Part shown: in pieces, positions 22,820 to 35,237 of the stretch
How positions within the stretch are numbered: position 1 is the stretch's first letter
Layout of the letters: every line of letters begins with the position of its first letter
NCBI RefSeq assembly: GCF_018687715.1
Contig: NC_056762.1
Coordinates: forward strand, 42,136,520-42,200,519
Direction of reading: 5' to 3'
DNA length: 64,000 bases
Source: Carya illinoinensis
Lineage: Eukaryota > Streptophyta > Magnoliopsida > Fagales > Juglandaceae
Program-made: the position numbers and the translations under genes
The notes under the pieces: generated by a model
The model's input: the letters and a program-made list of their open reading frames with translations, nothing else
Told to the model about the DNA's origin: nothing
Database searches by the model: none

Positions 22820-25800
22820 TGTAACAGCCGGCTAGAAATTCAATTGTGAAATTTCTATTAACTTTAGGAACCTCGTGAAAACCCCATAAGTTTTCACGAA
22901 TCCATTAATCGTATAGGTTTTTGTCTAACTACATAGTTAGTGTTATTATTGACTATGGTATCAGAAGTGTATTTTTGATTTTTGGAGATAATTAGAAGTG
23001 TCAAAATGTATTATGTTTTTTGCCATTAGACTCGGAGGGTTATTTAAAGTCTTATGGCGCAATAACATTTTTTCATATTTTCGGACAAAACGTCTGTTCA
23101 AAACTGTAGATATTATTGGATAAAAAGAAATATCTTGAGATAATTTTCGTGGATATTATTGGGTAAAAATATTTTGAGTTGATTTTCATAGATATTATTA
23201 AATAAAAATATCTTAAGTTGATTTTTTGTAGATATTATTGGATAGAATATTATGAGATAATCTTTTATAGATATTTTGGGTAGGAGAAAACCACACTCAA
23301 CTCTCAACTCCAACCTTATCACCTCCCTTATCTCGTCCATAAATATGTCCAGCCAGCACCCAAGAACTTATCTTCAATTACACCTTCCAATAAAAGATTA
23401 TCAAACACTCTCTCTCGGACAGCTTTTAGGAGATCTTTTGCACGCCCATTTCGAAGCTGTTGTAAGTGTTTTATCATAAAGTCTCCTTCATATAAGTTGT
23501 TCCTTTTTGAGTCTAGTTTACATGGATATATTATTTGCCCCATTTGAAGATCATTTGGTCAGTCAAATATTATGTAAACTATAGAAAGGTCATTCTGGGA
23601 GATAAACTGGAGAATATGTTATAGTTTGGAGTTTTTGACCAAGCTAATGGATAGATATTGGTCCGAAATTTTTATGGAGTATTTTTAACATGTATATGTG
23701 ACTATTGGTTGAGGATTTTTGCATGATTAAAGGTTTTGATGAAATATTTTCTTAGATTTAGAAACTTAGAAACTGGAAGAAGAAAAACAGTTTCTGTTTT
23801 GAGAAAGTTTAACTCTTTAGTGGTCTAAACCTATTCTAATGACTTTAATAATTTTATTGGAGGATCCTAAGTATCTTATATACATGTTATATTATTATTT
23901 TGAAGATATTTGATGTTAGTTTCAAAGATATGAAATTTTATGCAAAGAGATATTCAAATAAGCCAAAGTGTGGATATTCTTGGCTAAATTTATGTTTTGG
24001 TTAATTTCTAACCATGTGATCTTGAATTAGAAGCTTATATATGTTTTAGGACATCTTTTTAAACCATGTGATGGTTTGGTTTGAAGATCATATATTTATA
24101 AGTCATAGATCAAGAGATTTATCAAAACTAGTTGAGGAAAAAGTTTCTGTTTTTGGACTAAGTGTAAAACCAAAAACTCCAAATGTTATTTTGTGATTTT
24201 GGTGACTTTGGTTTGATGATTTAAAGCATGGTTGATGTTAGGATGATATTATGAATATGTTAGAAGTAACATTTGATTTTTGAAACTCTTGGAGATGTTT
24301 TGATTTAAGGTCAAAACTTGTGATTCAAGTGCTTGGATCTTTTTACAAAAAAGTTTGGTGTTGATTATTAGCTTTTTCTAAATGGATGTTTTAAGTATGG
24401 TTTTGAACTTAGGATTGGAAGATGTTTGTTGTAAAATTTTGGTTTAAGCATGAGTTTTGAAGTTGAAAAGAATTGCAAAAAAAAAAAAAAAAAAAAAAAA
24501 ATCAAGGGAAATGGCCTATGGATGTTTCCGCCATAGTGTGTTTTCCATAGTTGTGTTTTGTTTTAAATTTTTCTGAGTTGATATTTAAGTTTAGGAAAAA
24601 ATTTACATGAGGAATGTAAATTTTGGAAACTTTTGGAGTTAGTATGCAAAATCCTTAAGTTATGGGTAAAACGATCATTTTTCCACATGTAGAGAGTAAA
24701 ATGAAAATTTTACTCTTTAAGTTAGTATTTTCCATATTTCAAATTATTAGTGATTTAGTTCTAACTTTTAGAATCACTAATTACAGTTCCTCGTGATCGC
24801 ACTTGAAATTTTATAAGAAACGCGGAGATCGAGGTAAGTTAGCTTTTAACTTACTAGCAGTCTACTGTGTATGTGTGCTAAGTAAAGGAACTATAGTGTA
24901 TGTATGTATGTTATCATATATGTCATGCCATGCCAAGTTATCACGTAATTATCTATTATACAGAATTTATTCTGTCATCAATTTTTATCTGTTACATAAT
25001 ATATTCTGTCATGTATTACTGTACATTACAAGTATGTCATGTTAAATATGTTGTCTATTATATGTTATGCCATGTTACGAAATGTTTCTATCTCAAGTTG
25101 GTCATATATTTCAAGTTATGTTCAAATCACGTTATGTTACGTCAGGGCTCCAGTCCTTTCGTTTTCCAGTCACGTTTCATTTTGAGTACATTCAGTTTGT
25201 GTAGAATACATGGGGCCACAACAACTGTGGAGTATGTATTTAACAGCATTGTGATGTGTAGAATACATGGAGCCACAACAACTGTGAAGTATGTATTTAC
25301 ACGTAGAATACATAGGACCACAACAACTGTGGAGTATGTATTTTTCATGTTAAGTCAAGTTTGCGTAGAATACATGGGGCCACAACAACTGTGGAATATG
25401 TATTTACACGTAGAATACATGCGGCCACAACAACTGTGGAGTATGTATTTTTCATGTTAATTCAAGTTTCAGAGTAAGTTCATACTAAGTCAAGTTTCAG
25501 ATCAAGTTCATGTCAAGTCAAGTTCAGTTCATGTTTCAATTTAAGTTATGTCAATTATGCTATGTTGTACGCTAAGTTATGCTTTAATTATTTATGAATT
25601 TGATTATGCATTTATGCTTTTACTGTCATCCATGCATGATTAGCATGTGTGGAAGTTTTTTGTTAACTTGCTGAGATTTGAAATCAAATCTCACTGTGGT
25701 AGTCCCAACTACCATTCCCCTCGAATGGTAGATCTTGTTACAGGACCTGAAGGAGGATCAGGAGCTGACCAACTAGACACAGTCAATTGAACGACGGTGC

Positions 25801-26136
25801 GTCGTTAATGTTAATATAGTAGTTAAATTACTACTTGTACGATGGAGTTGCATCTCCAGTACTTTTGGATCATAACTATTTTGGACTAGTGTTGTGATTT
25901 TAGTTGTTCAATAGGTTTTTATGTATGGAGTATGTTTTAAGCATTTGGGATATTTTCAATTTGGTGCATAGTATTGCTAAAAAAAAAATTATCCGCTCCG
26001 AATATTGCATATTGTTAGATGCATGTTAGGAATATTGCATCTTATATGTCATGAACGGGGGCAGGTAACCTTGTGTTGCATGTCTCGACGTTTCAAATTT
26101 TCGTTCGATCCCAAATGGAATTTGGGGGGCGTCACA
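22820..26136 (+). repeat. 3' LTR of the gypsy element
   Basis: This is 3,317 bp, starting TGTAACAGCC and ending GGCGTCACA. It matches the 5' LTR with scattered substitutions and a longer A-run (about 24478-24500). The five-unit hairpin repeat is at 25201-25450. Confidence 0.95.
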
Positions 26137-27047
26137 GAGTACCCGTTGGATTTTCACGAGATGGACTTGTTGAGCATCTCGGTATTCCTAGGCTACCAGA
26201 TGCATATCCGAATGTGGTGCCTAGAGAGTCTGATCCTTCAGTTAAGGCGGAGACAGCTGAGGAGGAGGCATCAGTTTATACTGATGAGGTCGATACCCTT
26301 GCTAATCACGAGGTGAGGGATTTGGTTGTCGGTCCAGATGCTCCACCGTATGACGGGACGAAGAGCATCAAACAGGCAGATTTATCTTCTTTCTTTAAGA
26401 TATTAAATTTGATAATTGCCAATAACATTGGCCCTCGGCAGCACAAGACAGAAGTTGGCATTGATCGGACGAAATTTATGATATGGGTCGCTCGTGGCAT
26501 TCCTATCGACTTGGTGGGGTATATATTCGATAGGATTCGATCACAATCTCGGTACATTTTGATGGATATACTACCATTCGGAGTCCTGATCACCCGATAT
26601 CTACTATGTGCTGGTGTTGTGCCAGATGTTGCTGAGCGTAAACGGGAGCCGATGGGACCGATAAACAGCACCACCCTCTCACGTAGCACGGGACACTCGA
26701 GACTGCGTTTTCGTGCACATGTTCCAGAACCAGTTGATCCTCACAGAGATGCACAGCCGGGAGATCATGGAGTCTCAGCTGCAGCTGCTGAGACATCTAC
26801 ACGGGCCGAGGCATCAGTCCACAGTATTACTCGTGAGGAGATGGCTGACATAGTGCGTGCAGCGATCAGCGAGCAGACATCAGCAGTGATCGATGCAGTG
26901 CGTATGGAGATCCATTCTGCTGTGTCTGAGCTTCGTACAGAGTTTGCTGCCATGTCTGCGACTCAGGTCACCATTAGTACTCGACTGACACAAATAGAGG
27001 AACGTATAGCTGCAGTCGAGGAAGTGTGCAAAGACTTGGGGTCTTAA
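26137..27047 (+). pseudogene. Plant transposon protein gene of CACTA 1, 3' part
   Basis: This continues the frame broken at 14587 and ends at TAA 27045-27047. The central part (KTEVGIDRTKFMIWVARG, LMDILPFGVLITRYLL) resembles the 'putative plant transposon protein' domain (Transposase_32-like, PF20167), often carried by plant CACTA and gypsy elements. The C-terminal 100 residues (ITREEMADIVRAA to VEEVCKDLGS) are predicted coiled coil. The function of the family is unknown. Family assignment is from pattern recognition only. Confidence 0.65.
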
Positions 27048-27264
27048 TTACTTTATGATATATTTTATTTATTTATTTCCTGTTTTTTGTATAGACAATA
27101 TTTTGTGTTTTGTAAATTCAGTATTTAAGTATGAAATAGTATTGTTTTATATTTTCTAAACTAATTCTTAATTTAGATTATTCATATTATTTAATTAACC
27201 AATTTTTTATAATTACTAGTTAATCTAAATATAATTTAGCAAAAAACTTAAAAAATTAAAACTC

Positions 27265-27630
27265 TATCACCGTTCGACCGATTCAAATAACGTTTGAACG
27301 GTGAATATGCATTATTCGAACGGTTATAATTTACCGTTCGGACGGTTTGTCAATTTCCCTCCAAAATAATTTTGCCTATCGCGCCAATATTACATTCAAA
27401 CGGTAAAAACTAAACGTTCGAAGGGTTAATCATTAACGGTCGAACGGTTAACTTATTTGGGACAAAAAATTTTGTCCCTAAGAATATCGTTCGAACGCGT
27501 TCGAACGGTCTGGCATAACCGTCGTTATTTTGGAACGAAATTCAAATTTCGTTCTAAAATCTCACTTTTTGGGACGATTTCCAATTCATCCCAAAGCATT
27601 TCATCTCAAAAAATGATTTTTGTTGTGGTG
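27265..27630. repeat. Right subterminal repeats of CACTA 1
   Basis: About eleven CGTTCGAACG-type motifs lie at 27265-27515, followed by inverted GGAACGAAATT / AATTTCGTTC and GGGACGA motifs up to the terminus. The composition mirrors the left end. Confidence 0.8.
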
Positions 27631-29489
27631 AGTAGATCTCTATCTTGTTCATACACCATACCCAAATTATATCCAACGGCCGAGTAGCATGACCTCTATC
27701 TTGTTCAAATTGCATACATTTTTTTCATACATTTTTAAAAGATTTGGTTTGATAATATATAAGAGATCACATCGAGAAACACCTAATAGCATGCATCCAA
27801 TTAGTTTAAAATATGGAGTATTTTGATCATGTTGTACGTATTTTGATCTTTATCAAAGCAATACTCATGTTGGGAACATTTCATGACATTCCTAATTCGG
27901 AGTTACTATAGACACAAAGGGATCCCATACACTGATGTGGCATAGTATCATCTTTCTTTCTCCCCACTTTCCCTCATCGTCGGCTTAGATTCTGACCACC
28001 ACAGTTGACCACGCAAGCCGTTGGCTCAAACCATGGCCGGTGCGGGGAGAAGGCAGGCGGAAGGGGAAGGGAAAAGAAGGGGGGAGATGACGAGGTAGTC
28101 CCCGACCACCATGGCCGGCGCGGGGAGGGGCCGCTGGGAGAGGGTAGGGGGCGCACATGGGGTAGGGGTAGAAAAAAAGAGAAACAAAAAGATTAGGGGG
28201 ACACGTGACACATTAGTAGTGTGCCACATTGTTGACCCAAGATTTTAAGTTTTGTGTAATTATATATCTACACATGGATTTTGATGATAACAAATGAATT
28301 CAAAGAAAAAATGAGCCTCAAACTCAAGTTGTCTACACAATGGAGTCAAGCACATCAATGAACCAAGCATGAGCAAGAAGGGAACAAATTCACATTAAAG
28401 TCATAGAGTAATGTTGTAAATCTCTAAAAATTTAAAATTAGGATTAAGGCTCAAAATTAATATTTTATTATAAAACATTAAAATACATTTTACAAATATG
28501 CATGAATATTTTGAAAATTAAATTTAAAAACTTTGAAAGATGATTGATTGTCATCTTTCACATGTGCATGCTTTATTTGAATATTTTCAAAAGTGATTTA
28601 TGCTCTTTTTGACTTATGCAAAAAGTAGATGATTTAATTTAAAAATTTTGAAAATATGAAATATGATTAATTGTCATCTTCCATATGTGCATGCTTTATT
28701 TGAATATTTTCAAAAGTGATTGATACTCTTTTTGACTTATGCAAAATGTAGATGATTTTGTTTGAAAAATTTGAAAAGTAAAGTGTGCTTCTTTTGTCAT
28801 ATGCAAAAAGTAAAAAAATTATGTTTGAAATTTTTGAAAAGCGAATGATGTTGTCTTTGATAAATGAAAAAGAAGAAACTTTTATTTGAATTTTTTGAAA
28901 AAGTGAATGATTTAATTGTCTTAGACATGTGAATCTTTTTAAATTTGAATATGAAGTCTCATATGTCTATAAATAGATCATTTGAGAGCTTCACATTTAC
29001 AACAACAAGAGTATACAATATTCATTCAAAACTTTTATTCTCTCTTCTCTAAGTATTGAACCTTAAACCTTATTCATTTTGAGAGAGATATAGTTTGCGC
29101 TGTATTGTTCTTATTTCATTCATTGATGAGTATTTTTTGATAACTTACCCACTATCAACTCTTGTATCAGTAAAAAAGCGTGTATAACCCTTGTGTGTAA
29201 AAAGTGTTCTACACAGGGAATAATTGAATTATCATGTGTAAGGTGATTGCAAGTGTAGAGGATCATCTACACGGATCCTTTGTAGCGGTATTGTTCAAAG
29301 GCGTAATATATTTCTATCTCCACCTGAGGGAGATTCAATAGTGAATTTGAGGATCCTTAAGGGGTAGCTTGAGGCAAGGACGTAAGCAGTGAGACTGAAT
29401 CTCGTTAACATACAGAGTTTACTTCTCTCTTACCCTTACTCTTTATATTTATCGTTACTTTATGTTTTATTTATATTTTATATTGTGTA
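27631..29489. repeat. Duplicated segment after CACTA 1 (copy 1, distal part)
   Basis: This aligns with 37306-39160 at roughly 97 percent by eye. It contains a GC-rich purine stretch at 27990-28200, whose overlapping ORFs on both strands are compositional, and a truncated copia-type LTR. Alignment ends abruptly at about 29489. Confidence 0.85.
28230..29489. mobile_element. Truncated copia-type LTR (copy 1)
   Basis: It starts TGTTGACCCAAG, directly after CACAT, like the complete solo LTR at 37905-39234. The last roughly 75 bp are missing because the duplication breakpoint falls inside it. It includes repeated segments with GAATATTTTCAAAAGTGATT near 28570 and 28700. Confidence 0.7.
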
Positions 29490-30824
29490 CGTTTGATTAC
29501 TTGCGGTTCTCAGTTATGATTGGATTCACCAGTAGTAGTAGGAGACTTTGAGAGCGAGGAATGTTGCACCCGTGATATATATATAATATTTATGAGTCCT
29601 TTATTTAAGAAAATGGATTGTAAGAATTATAATTTTAGTCCGTGAGTTTATAATCCAAAGATAATTGAAAGAGAAAGAAATGGTCGAGAGAAAATAAGAC
29701 ATAATTTTATGGTACGTAGTTCGGTATTACGTATACAATGTCAACGTACGTCCACCACTAGGCAAGGCTACTCGATCAGGAGAATTGGGGTATATGAAGA
29801 CATAAATACATTCAACTATAAATATATTATCAATGCAATAAATAATTTAATCATATTTAAAACTATACATAATGCAAAATATCTTAATACTAAATTTGGA
29901 GCTTACGTGCAATAAATAGTCCTTAGTTGGCCGAAGTGAACTAACAATATGCTAAAGGGCTGTGTTTGGTAAGTGAAGGTAGTATGGGATTACTTCACTA
30001 TTATGCATAAACAGTTTACTATTATTTACAAATTATGTCTTACTTTTTTTACTACCATTTATTAATTTTTTTTATTACTATTTACATATAATTTACGATC
30101 ATTTCAGTATCCAAATGTAACTTTAAAAATTAAAAGTTGACGAAAAGTGGATTCAAGATGGTTTGATCACAACATAACAAAAATGTATTCAAACCATGCT
30201 AACAAAATATAAATGAACATCAATGAAGATTTAGTGAGAGTCGAGAGAGATGAAGCCAAGCAGATGGTTAGCTGCACAAGCATCTTTTTCATGATTAAAC
30301 TGTTAATTTTTTTTCAATCAGGTGCATGCAGCTAGCGTGAGTAATTGGGATTGGGTTGTTGCAGAATCAGAGAGTTTAAAGGTTGCACTTGCATGTAATT
30401 AAGGTGGACTAGGCAGAAGCCTAGTCAGCCAAGCCTGGAGGTTAGTTTGGGGTTCCTCTATTTTAAGAGGTCCAGTCCCCAAGGCAAGAATTTTTGTTGA
30501 GGGGACGAGATTGAAGGCCCAGGAGTCTTTCCCCGGCCGAGGCTTTAGCCCAATTCGAGCCTTGTCATAAATTTTTTAAGAGAACGACCAATTTTTATAC
30601 AGGTTAGTTATATTAATTAAGAATTCGAAACTAATAATAATATATTTGCAACTCGAATAGATCACGATTCACTTTATTCAATAATATTGTCATATAATCA
30701 GAATAAGAAGAGAGAGATCAAGAAATTTTTCGTATTTTCTATGGTCTCCTGGCCCACACCTTATATATTTAGATGCATATATTGAGCAAACTGCTAAACT
30801 TATTAATTTATTAAGCCATGAAGC
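29490..30824. other. Spacer between duplicate 1 and TPS copy 2
   Basis: I see no gene. A phrase resembling decayed LTR-retrotransposon sequence (GTAGTTCGGTATTACGT, CAACGTACGTCCACC) lies at 29710-29760. A GC-richer, unidentified patch is at 30400-30580. A minus-strand AATAAA (30673-30678) is the best candidate poly(A) signal for the TPS gene, about 147 nt after its stop. Confidence 0.5.
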
Positions 30825-33452
30825 TTATAAGGGCACAGGATCCACCATTAAAGACGCTACAAAATCTTTGAGCACAATTCCAGCATGTGTGTAGCCATCT
30901 TCGTCTTTGTACACGACATCAATGACACGTGCAAGGTTGAGAACTCGCATGAGAATTGGCATGGGGACTTCAGTTGGGTGGAGGCACTCTTTGTTTATAT
31001 CCTTCCATGCATCTGTCACTTGTTTCATCAATTCATGGACTGCTTCTTCTTCTGTAACACCGTGTTGTGTCATGTAGCATTCAACAGCTGAAGCAACGTG
31101 TCCTCTTTTTTGCTCAAACTGCAAGTATTATTATTGAAGAATTGTTTATATATGTTAGTATATAATTAATTAATAGGGCAATTTTATAAATTATTATTAT
31201 AAAGAAAAAAAAGGAGAAATAATTATACCTTGTGTGACACGATGTCATCCATGAGTCGGCAAACCACTGCTGAAGCTGTGACCATTTTAGGGTCACTGAA
31301 CAACCATTCGAAGGAATCCTTTGTGACAATTTCTCCCATTCCGACTAAGGATGTGGTTGCTAACATTGCGTAGGCAGAGGTAACAAGAGCAAGGGGCATA
31401 TATTCGTCCATTGTTGGTATGTATTTCTGGTGGAACCATTTGGCTTCATGGTGGTATGCTCTAACTTGATTCTTCATCTGAGACAACGTAAGTACGTAGA
31501 TATAAGCAACTCACAATCAGAACAAACACTAATGTTTTTGAAACATATAATATAGTCAAACATAATATTTCATGTTATATATGTTTGTTTGTTTGTTTTT
31601 TTTTTTTTTTTGCTTAATTTCTCTGAATATATAAACTATGATGCTTACAGATTCTATTGCATACTGGACTCGATACGATTTTTCTTCACCTAGGTTTTGC
31701 TCCATTTCAGTGTAAACGTTTAGGAGTGCCTGGTAACTCATTTTCATGTACTCCGGGAGTTTATCTGCAGCACTCATATCCCACCTGTAAAATAGGTAGT
31801 TTTTGTGAAATTTAGCTTTCCTTGTTAATCAGAAAAAATTAAGAATAAATGCAAATATGATCAGGATGTGTCTCAATCTCAACCTCTCGATTGCTTCAGT
31901 AAAGAGGTCAAGTTCTTCCATTGTACCATACACATCATAGATATCATCAATAACAGAGGTCATGGATATCACTTTGGTTAGCATGCTCCTAGCAAAGCAA
32001 TATTGGGGCTCAAAGTACACTCCCAATATCCAAAAATAGCACTCAACCACCCTGTCTCTGATAAAGGGTAGCTTTCTTGAAAAGTCCAAGTCTTTCCACC
32101 AACTGTAAAACATAATTTAAAATAATCATTCTATCAATTTCCTACAATTATCATATCATTATGTACAAGCTAGCTTACTCATAGTACTTGCAAGTACTCT
32201 GAGATAGAGCTTAATAACTGACCTGGCAATGTCAGCAAGTTCTTTCTGGTGCACTTTCTGCAATAGGTTGAAATCCAACTTTGCAAACTTAAGAAGAACT
32301 TTATCATGTGAAGCATCTTCTTGGTATACAGAAAAGTAATGCCTTGCCTCTAGCCTTTGTAGTCCTTTCCGGATTGGCTGTTTCAAGGCATGGGTTACTT
32401 GTGTTGCTAGAGGCCCGCTTAATTGGGATGCTACAGATTGAAGATGTGTGGTAGTGAAGACAAGAGCCTCATCCAATATATCTTCACCTTTTACCCTGAG
32501 ATGTGTGGCTTCATATAAGCTTAAAATTCCTTTCACATCATTGCAAAGTGATCCCTTAAAATTCCCTTTGCTGTCCTTGAACTTGTTGAACATATCTACC
32601 TCACAACATTCCAATGACATCAAATAAGTCACCCCATGGAAGGAGATTAATATATATATATATATATATCTATATGTGTGTGTGTTAAATAGTACTGTAA
32701 GGCACTTTTTAATCCCATAATGAAATGGGTTCTGTCTTTTACTTTTAAAAGCTTTAATTAGTTCATTATGTTTCCCTTGAAAAAGAATTCTGCAAGCCTA
32801 TAGAAAGGAATTGAAGCAAGCATTTCTTACCGCATGAAACATAATAGCCGTCTTGTCTAAGCAGTCGAAATAGCAGGGCAACACTGTAGAGGTCATCATT
32901 ATATTCAGGGTCATCACTTTCATGAGTCTTCTGCAATTGTTGTAGAATTTCTTGAATCTCATTGTCAAAATGGTAAGACACGCCTAAGCGCTGAATTGCA
33001 TCAACCAAGATTAGTTTTTGTGAAGGCTTCTCAATCGGAGCCGTGAGCATCGTCATCACATTTTCCTTCAATTCCTCAATTTGTTGCCCCATATTCACAT
33101 CATATTCCTGTAGGAGCAAAAGTTATATATGCACTGTGACTCGTCCATAAAATAATATCATACTTTCAAGATTAAAATATTATCCCTTGAAATGCCAGGA
33201 CTTAAAATATAAGCTAGCATTTCCCAGTACTGAGAAATGCAAATAGTGTTTGATTTATGAAAGTTCGAAACATATGATATTGTAATGTAAACACAATACA
33301 TAGCACTCTTAAATTACCAGGAATTCAGAAGCATATGAGAGGAAGTGGTCACCCCAAATGCTGGGTTGAAAATCTGCTGAACGACGGTTAATTTCTGGCA
33401 TAACATGATTCTGAGCTGTTGGAGCAGCAACTTCTGAAACTTGAACAGACAT
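30825..33452 (-). CDS. Terpene synthase, TPS-a type (sesquiterpene synthase), complete
   Basis: It probably cyclises farnesyl diphosphate in the cytosol using Mg2+. Seven exons: 33318-33452, 32831-33107, 32223-32595, 31884-32102, 31649-31784, 31229-31477 and 30825-31118. All introns are GT-AG with compatible phases. The CDS is 1,683 nt (560 residues), normal for TPS-a. There is no transit peptide: RRx8W starts at residue 23. Visible motifs are RDR (277-279), DDIYD (314-318) and DDIVSHKFE (457-465), the metal-binding NSE/DTE site. The first two exons plus part of the third form the N-terminal helical domain and the rest the catalytic domain. No disabling change is seen. Product specificity cannot be read from sequence; germacrene-D-synthase-like is a guess. 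Confidence 0.95.
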
Positions 33453-35237
33453 TTTAGAAGGTAATTGGAGATGGTGTTGCTAAATGGCACCGAATTCTAG
33501 AGCTTTCAGTTTCAGGGGCTAGTATGTGATCATAAAGAGATTGCGGGTTCAGGTATTTATAGAAAGATTTATGCTGTAAACAACGAATGGAATGACTTTA
33601 CAGACCTTAATCACACGTTTTAATAAATTATACTGGAAAGTCTTGAGAAAATTTATATCGATAATTACACCCAAACGGTTTGAACAGATATATTATATTG
33701 ATAATAAAAATATCTAATAAAATATCTCGATCGCCAGCAGCCACCTTTGAATTTCTGGGAATAAAATAGATACTTGGAGAACAGATACTTTTTGGGTAGT
33801 CTTTTCGTGGAAACCGATCGATTACGGACTCCTCCAAGCAGTCACAAAATACCCCACGCGCGGCTGCATGCTTACTTCTTTGGACCGAGTACTCCCCCCC
33901 CCTTCAATCTTGATCACTTCTATGACCCGTAAACAAATCTTGACTCCAACTTTCTGTCTTATTTGTGATTTCACGTCATCAAACTCAACCTTTCCGCTAC
34001 CCGTGCCTCGTACATGCGGACTTAATTTACAAACCCGCATTAGTTTGTAAAACTCATGCTCAAATTACTGTTGATTTACGATCCGGTCCACAATGCCTGC
34101 TTGCAGATCATGTATAATATTCATAGATAAGGTGTGTGAAGAATCTAACTAGGATCAATATTTGGCGTCAATCGCACATGTTTTGACGAGTCCGTAGAAA
34201 TTAAAAGCATGTGCGTTCGATATGTACGTTTTGAATGGAAAAATGGTATACATAAACAGCCAATTGCATACTGGCTACTTTCCAACTACCCGCGCGTGCC
34301 TCCTTCATGCGGACTTTCCTCCACTCTAGCGATTTTCCAGATTTTCGTCCGCTCGATCTATATATCGTTACATGACTTATAATTCTTTTATAATTATTTT
34401 AGAATTTATTTTTAAACAACCAATAAAATTATATCATTTCAATTAAAATTAATTTTAATATTACAAAACTACCCTCAATTTCACGTAGAGTTGTAAAAAA
34501 GTTATAAACTAACTGTAAGGTTTACCATTTTCCTTTGGCCTATACTGCTCATTTTCTTCCATATTTTTTGAAAAGTTAAACTTATTAGATCATTTTTCTG
34601 TCGAAACTGGATACATCCATGCATGCATACGGAACTAATCATCTTAAAAATCACTTTTTTATATTGTTTTCAAACAAATATAACATGTTACAAAGTGCTA
34701 ATTTAGACATGCATATGATTATCAAACAATAAAAAACTTTTTAATAGTAGAGTTTATCACTTGAGCTCTACAACTTTGCTAATTTATCACTTTTTAGTAG
34801 TGATACTTCAGGCTACAGGACTACTACCGTCAATGCGTAATAATCGAAGGCTCCTGATCTCGTAGTTCTTACCATATAGAGATGATATTGGAGTCGAAAT
34901 ATTGGCGCCTAGCTGTGCCAAGTAAAAGAATAAAAGAAAAATGAAAAATCTAGCATATAACATGCACAAGGTAAATTAAAAAGTTAATTAAAGGCATTCA
35001 AACCAAGCTTATGTATGATATTTTGAACTAAATCAACAGGAAGACATATTTTGAGGGCTATGCCTTTTCTTCATGATTTATTATAAACTCCAAGATCCAT
35101 CTATTTTAGAGCACTTGAATACAACTAGTAATACTCATATTGAGATTGGATATACGAGCGATTCAACCTTAGCTTTCATCTCTTTTTTCACATGGCCGGG
35201 TGTATGTAACACCGTGCTCCCCATAGTTATTAATAAA
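32055..35237. repeat. Duplicated segment, nearly identical core (copy 2)
   Basis: Partner of 1-3181. It holds TPS exons 1-4, the promoter and upstream DNA. Outside the TPS exons no conserved gene is visible. Confidence 0.9.
33552..33562 (-). promoter_or_regulatory. TATA box of TPS copy 2
   Basis: CTATAAATACC on the minus strand, 100 bp upstream of the ATG. The about 1.7 kb upstream is the same in both TPS copies, so their regulation should initially be alike. Confidence 0.6.

Larger units (their letters stand above)
14588..26136 (+). mobile_element. Full-length Ty3/gypsy chromovirus (Tekay/Del-like)
   Basis: Two LTRs of about 3.3 kb flank gag, protease, reverse transcriptase, RNase H, integrase and a chromodomain-like C-terminus. 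The 5-bp target duplication GAGTA lies at 14583-14587 and 26137-26141. The primer-binding site matches initiator tRNA-Met and a purine tract precedes the 3' LTR. The domain order RT-RH-INT-chromodomain places it in Ty3/gypsy; the Tekay/Del lineage is inferred from the integrase tail. The LTRs differ by roughly 2-3 percent by eye. Several in-frame stops and a frameshift make the element defective. Confidence 0.95.
5245..27630. mobile_element. CACTA (En/Spm) transposon 1, with nested gypsy insertion
   Basis: The left terminus is CACTACAACAAAAAAT; the right terminus is the inverted repeat ATTTTTGTTGTGGTG. The 3-bp target duplication AGT lies at 5242-5244 and 27631-27633, which is diagnostic of CACTA elements. 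The unoccupied site is visible at 37306-37308 in the other duplicate. Total length is 22,386 bp, about 10.8 kb without the nested retrotransposon. It encodes a TNP2-type transposase and a Transposase_24 protein on the minus strand, and a divergent 'putative plant transposon protein' gene on the plus strand. All but the Transposase_24 gene show clear disabling changes, so it is probably not autonomous now. Confidence 0.95.

Noticed and set aside
27974..28229. Arg/Gly-rich and Pro-rich ORFs, duplicated at 37649-37904
   Set aside because: GC-rich purine stretch open in several frames on both strands; not conserved in frame with substitutions between the copies.
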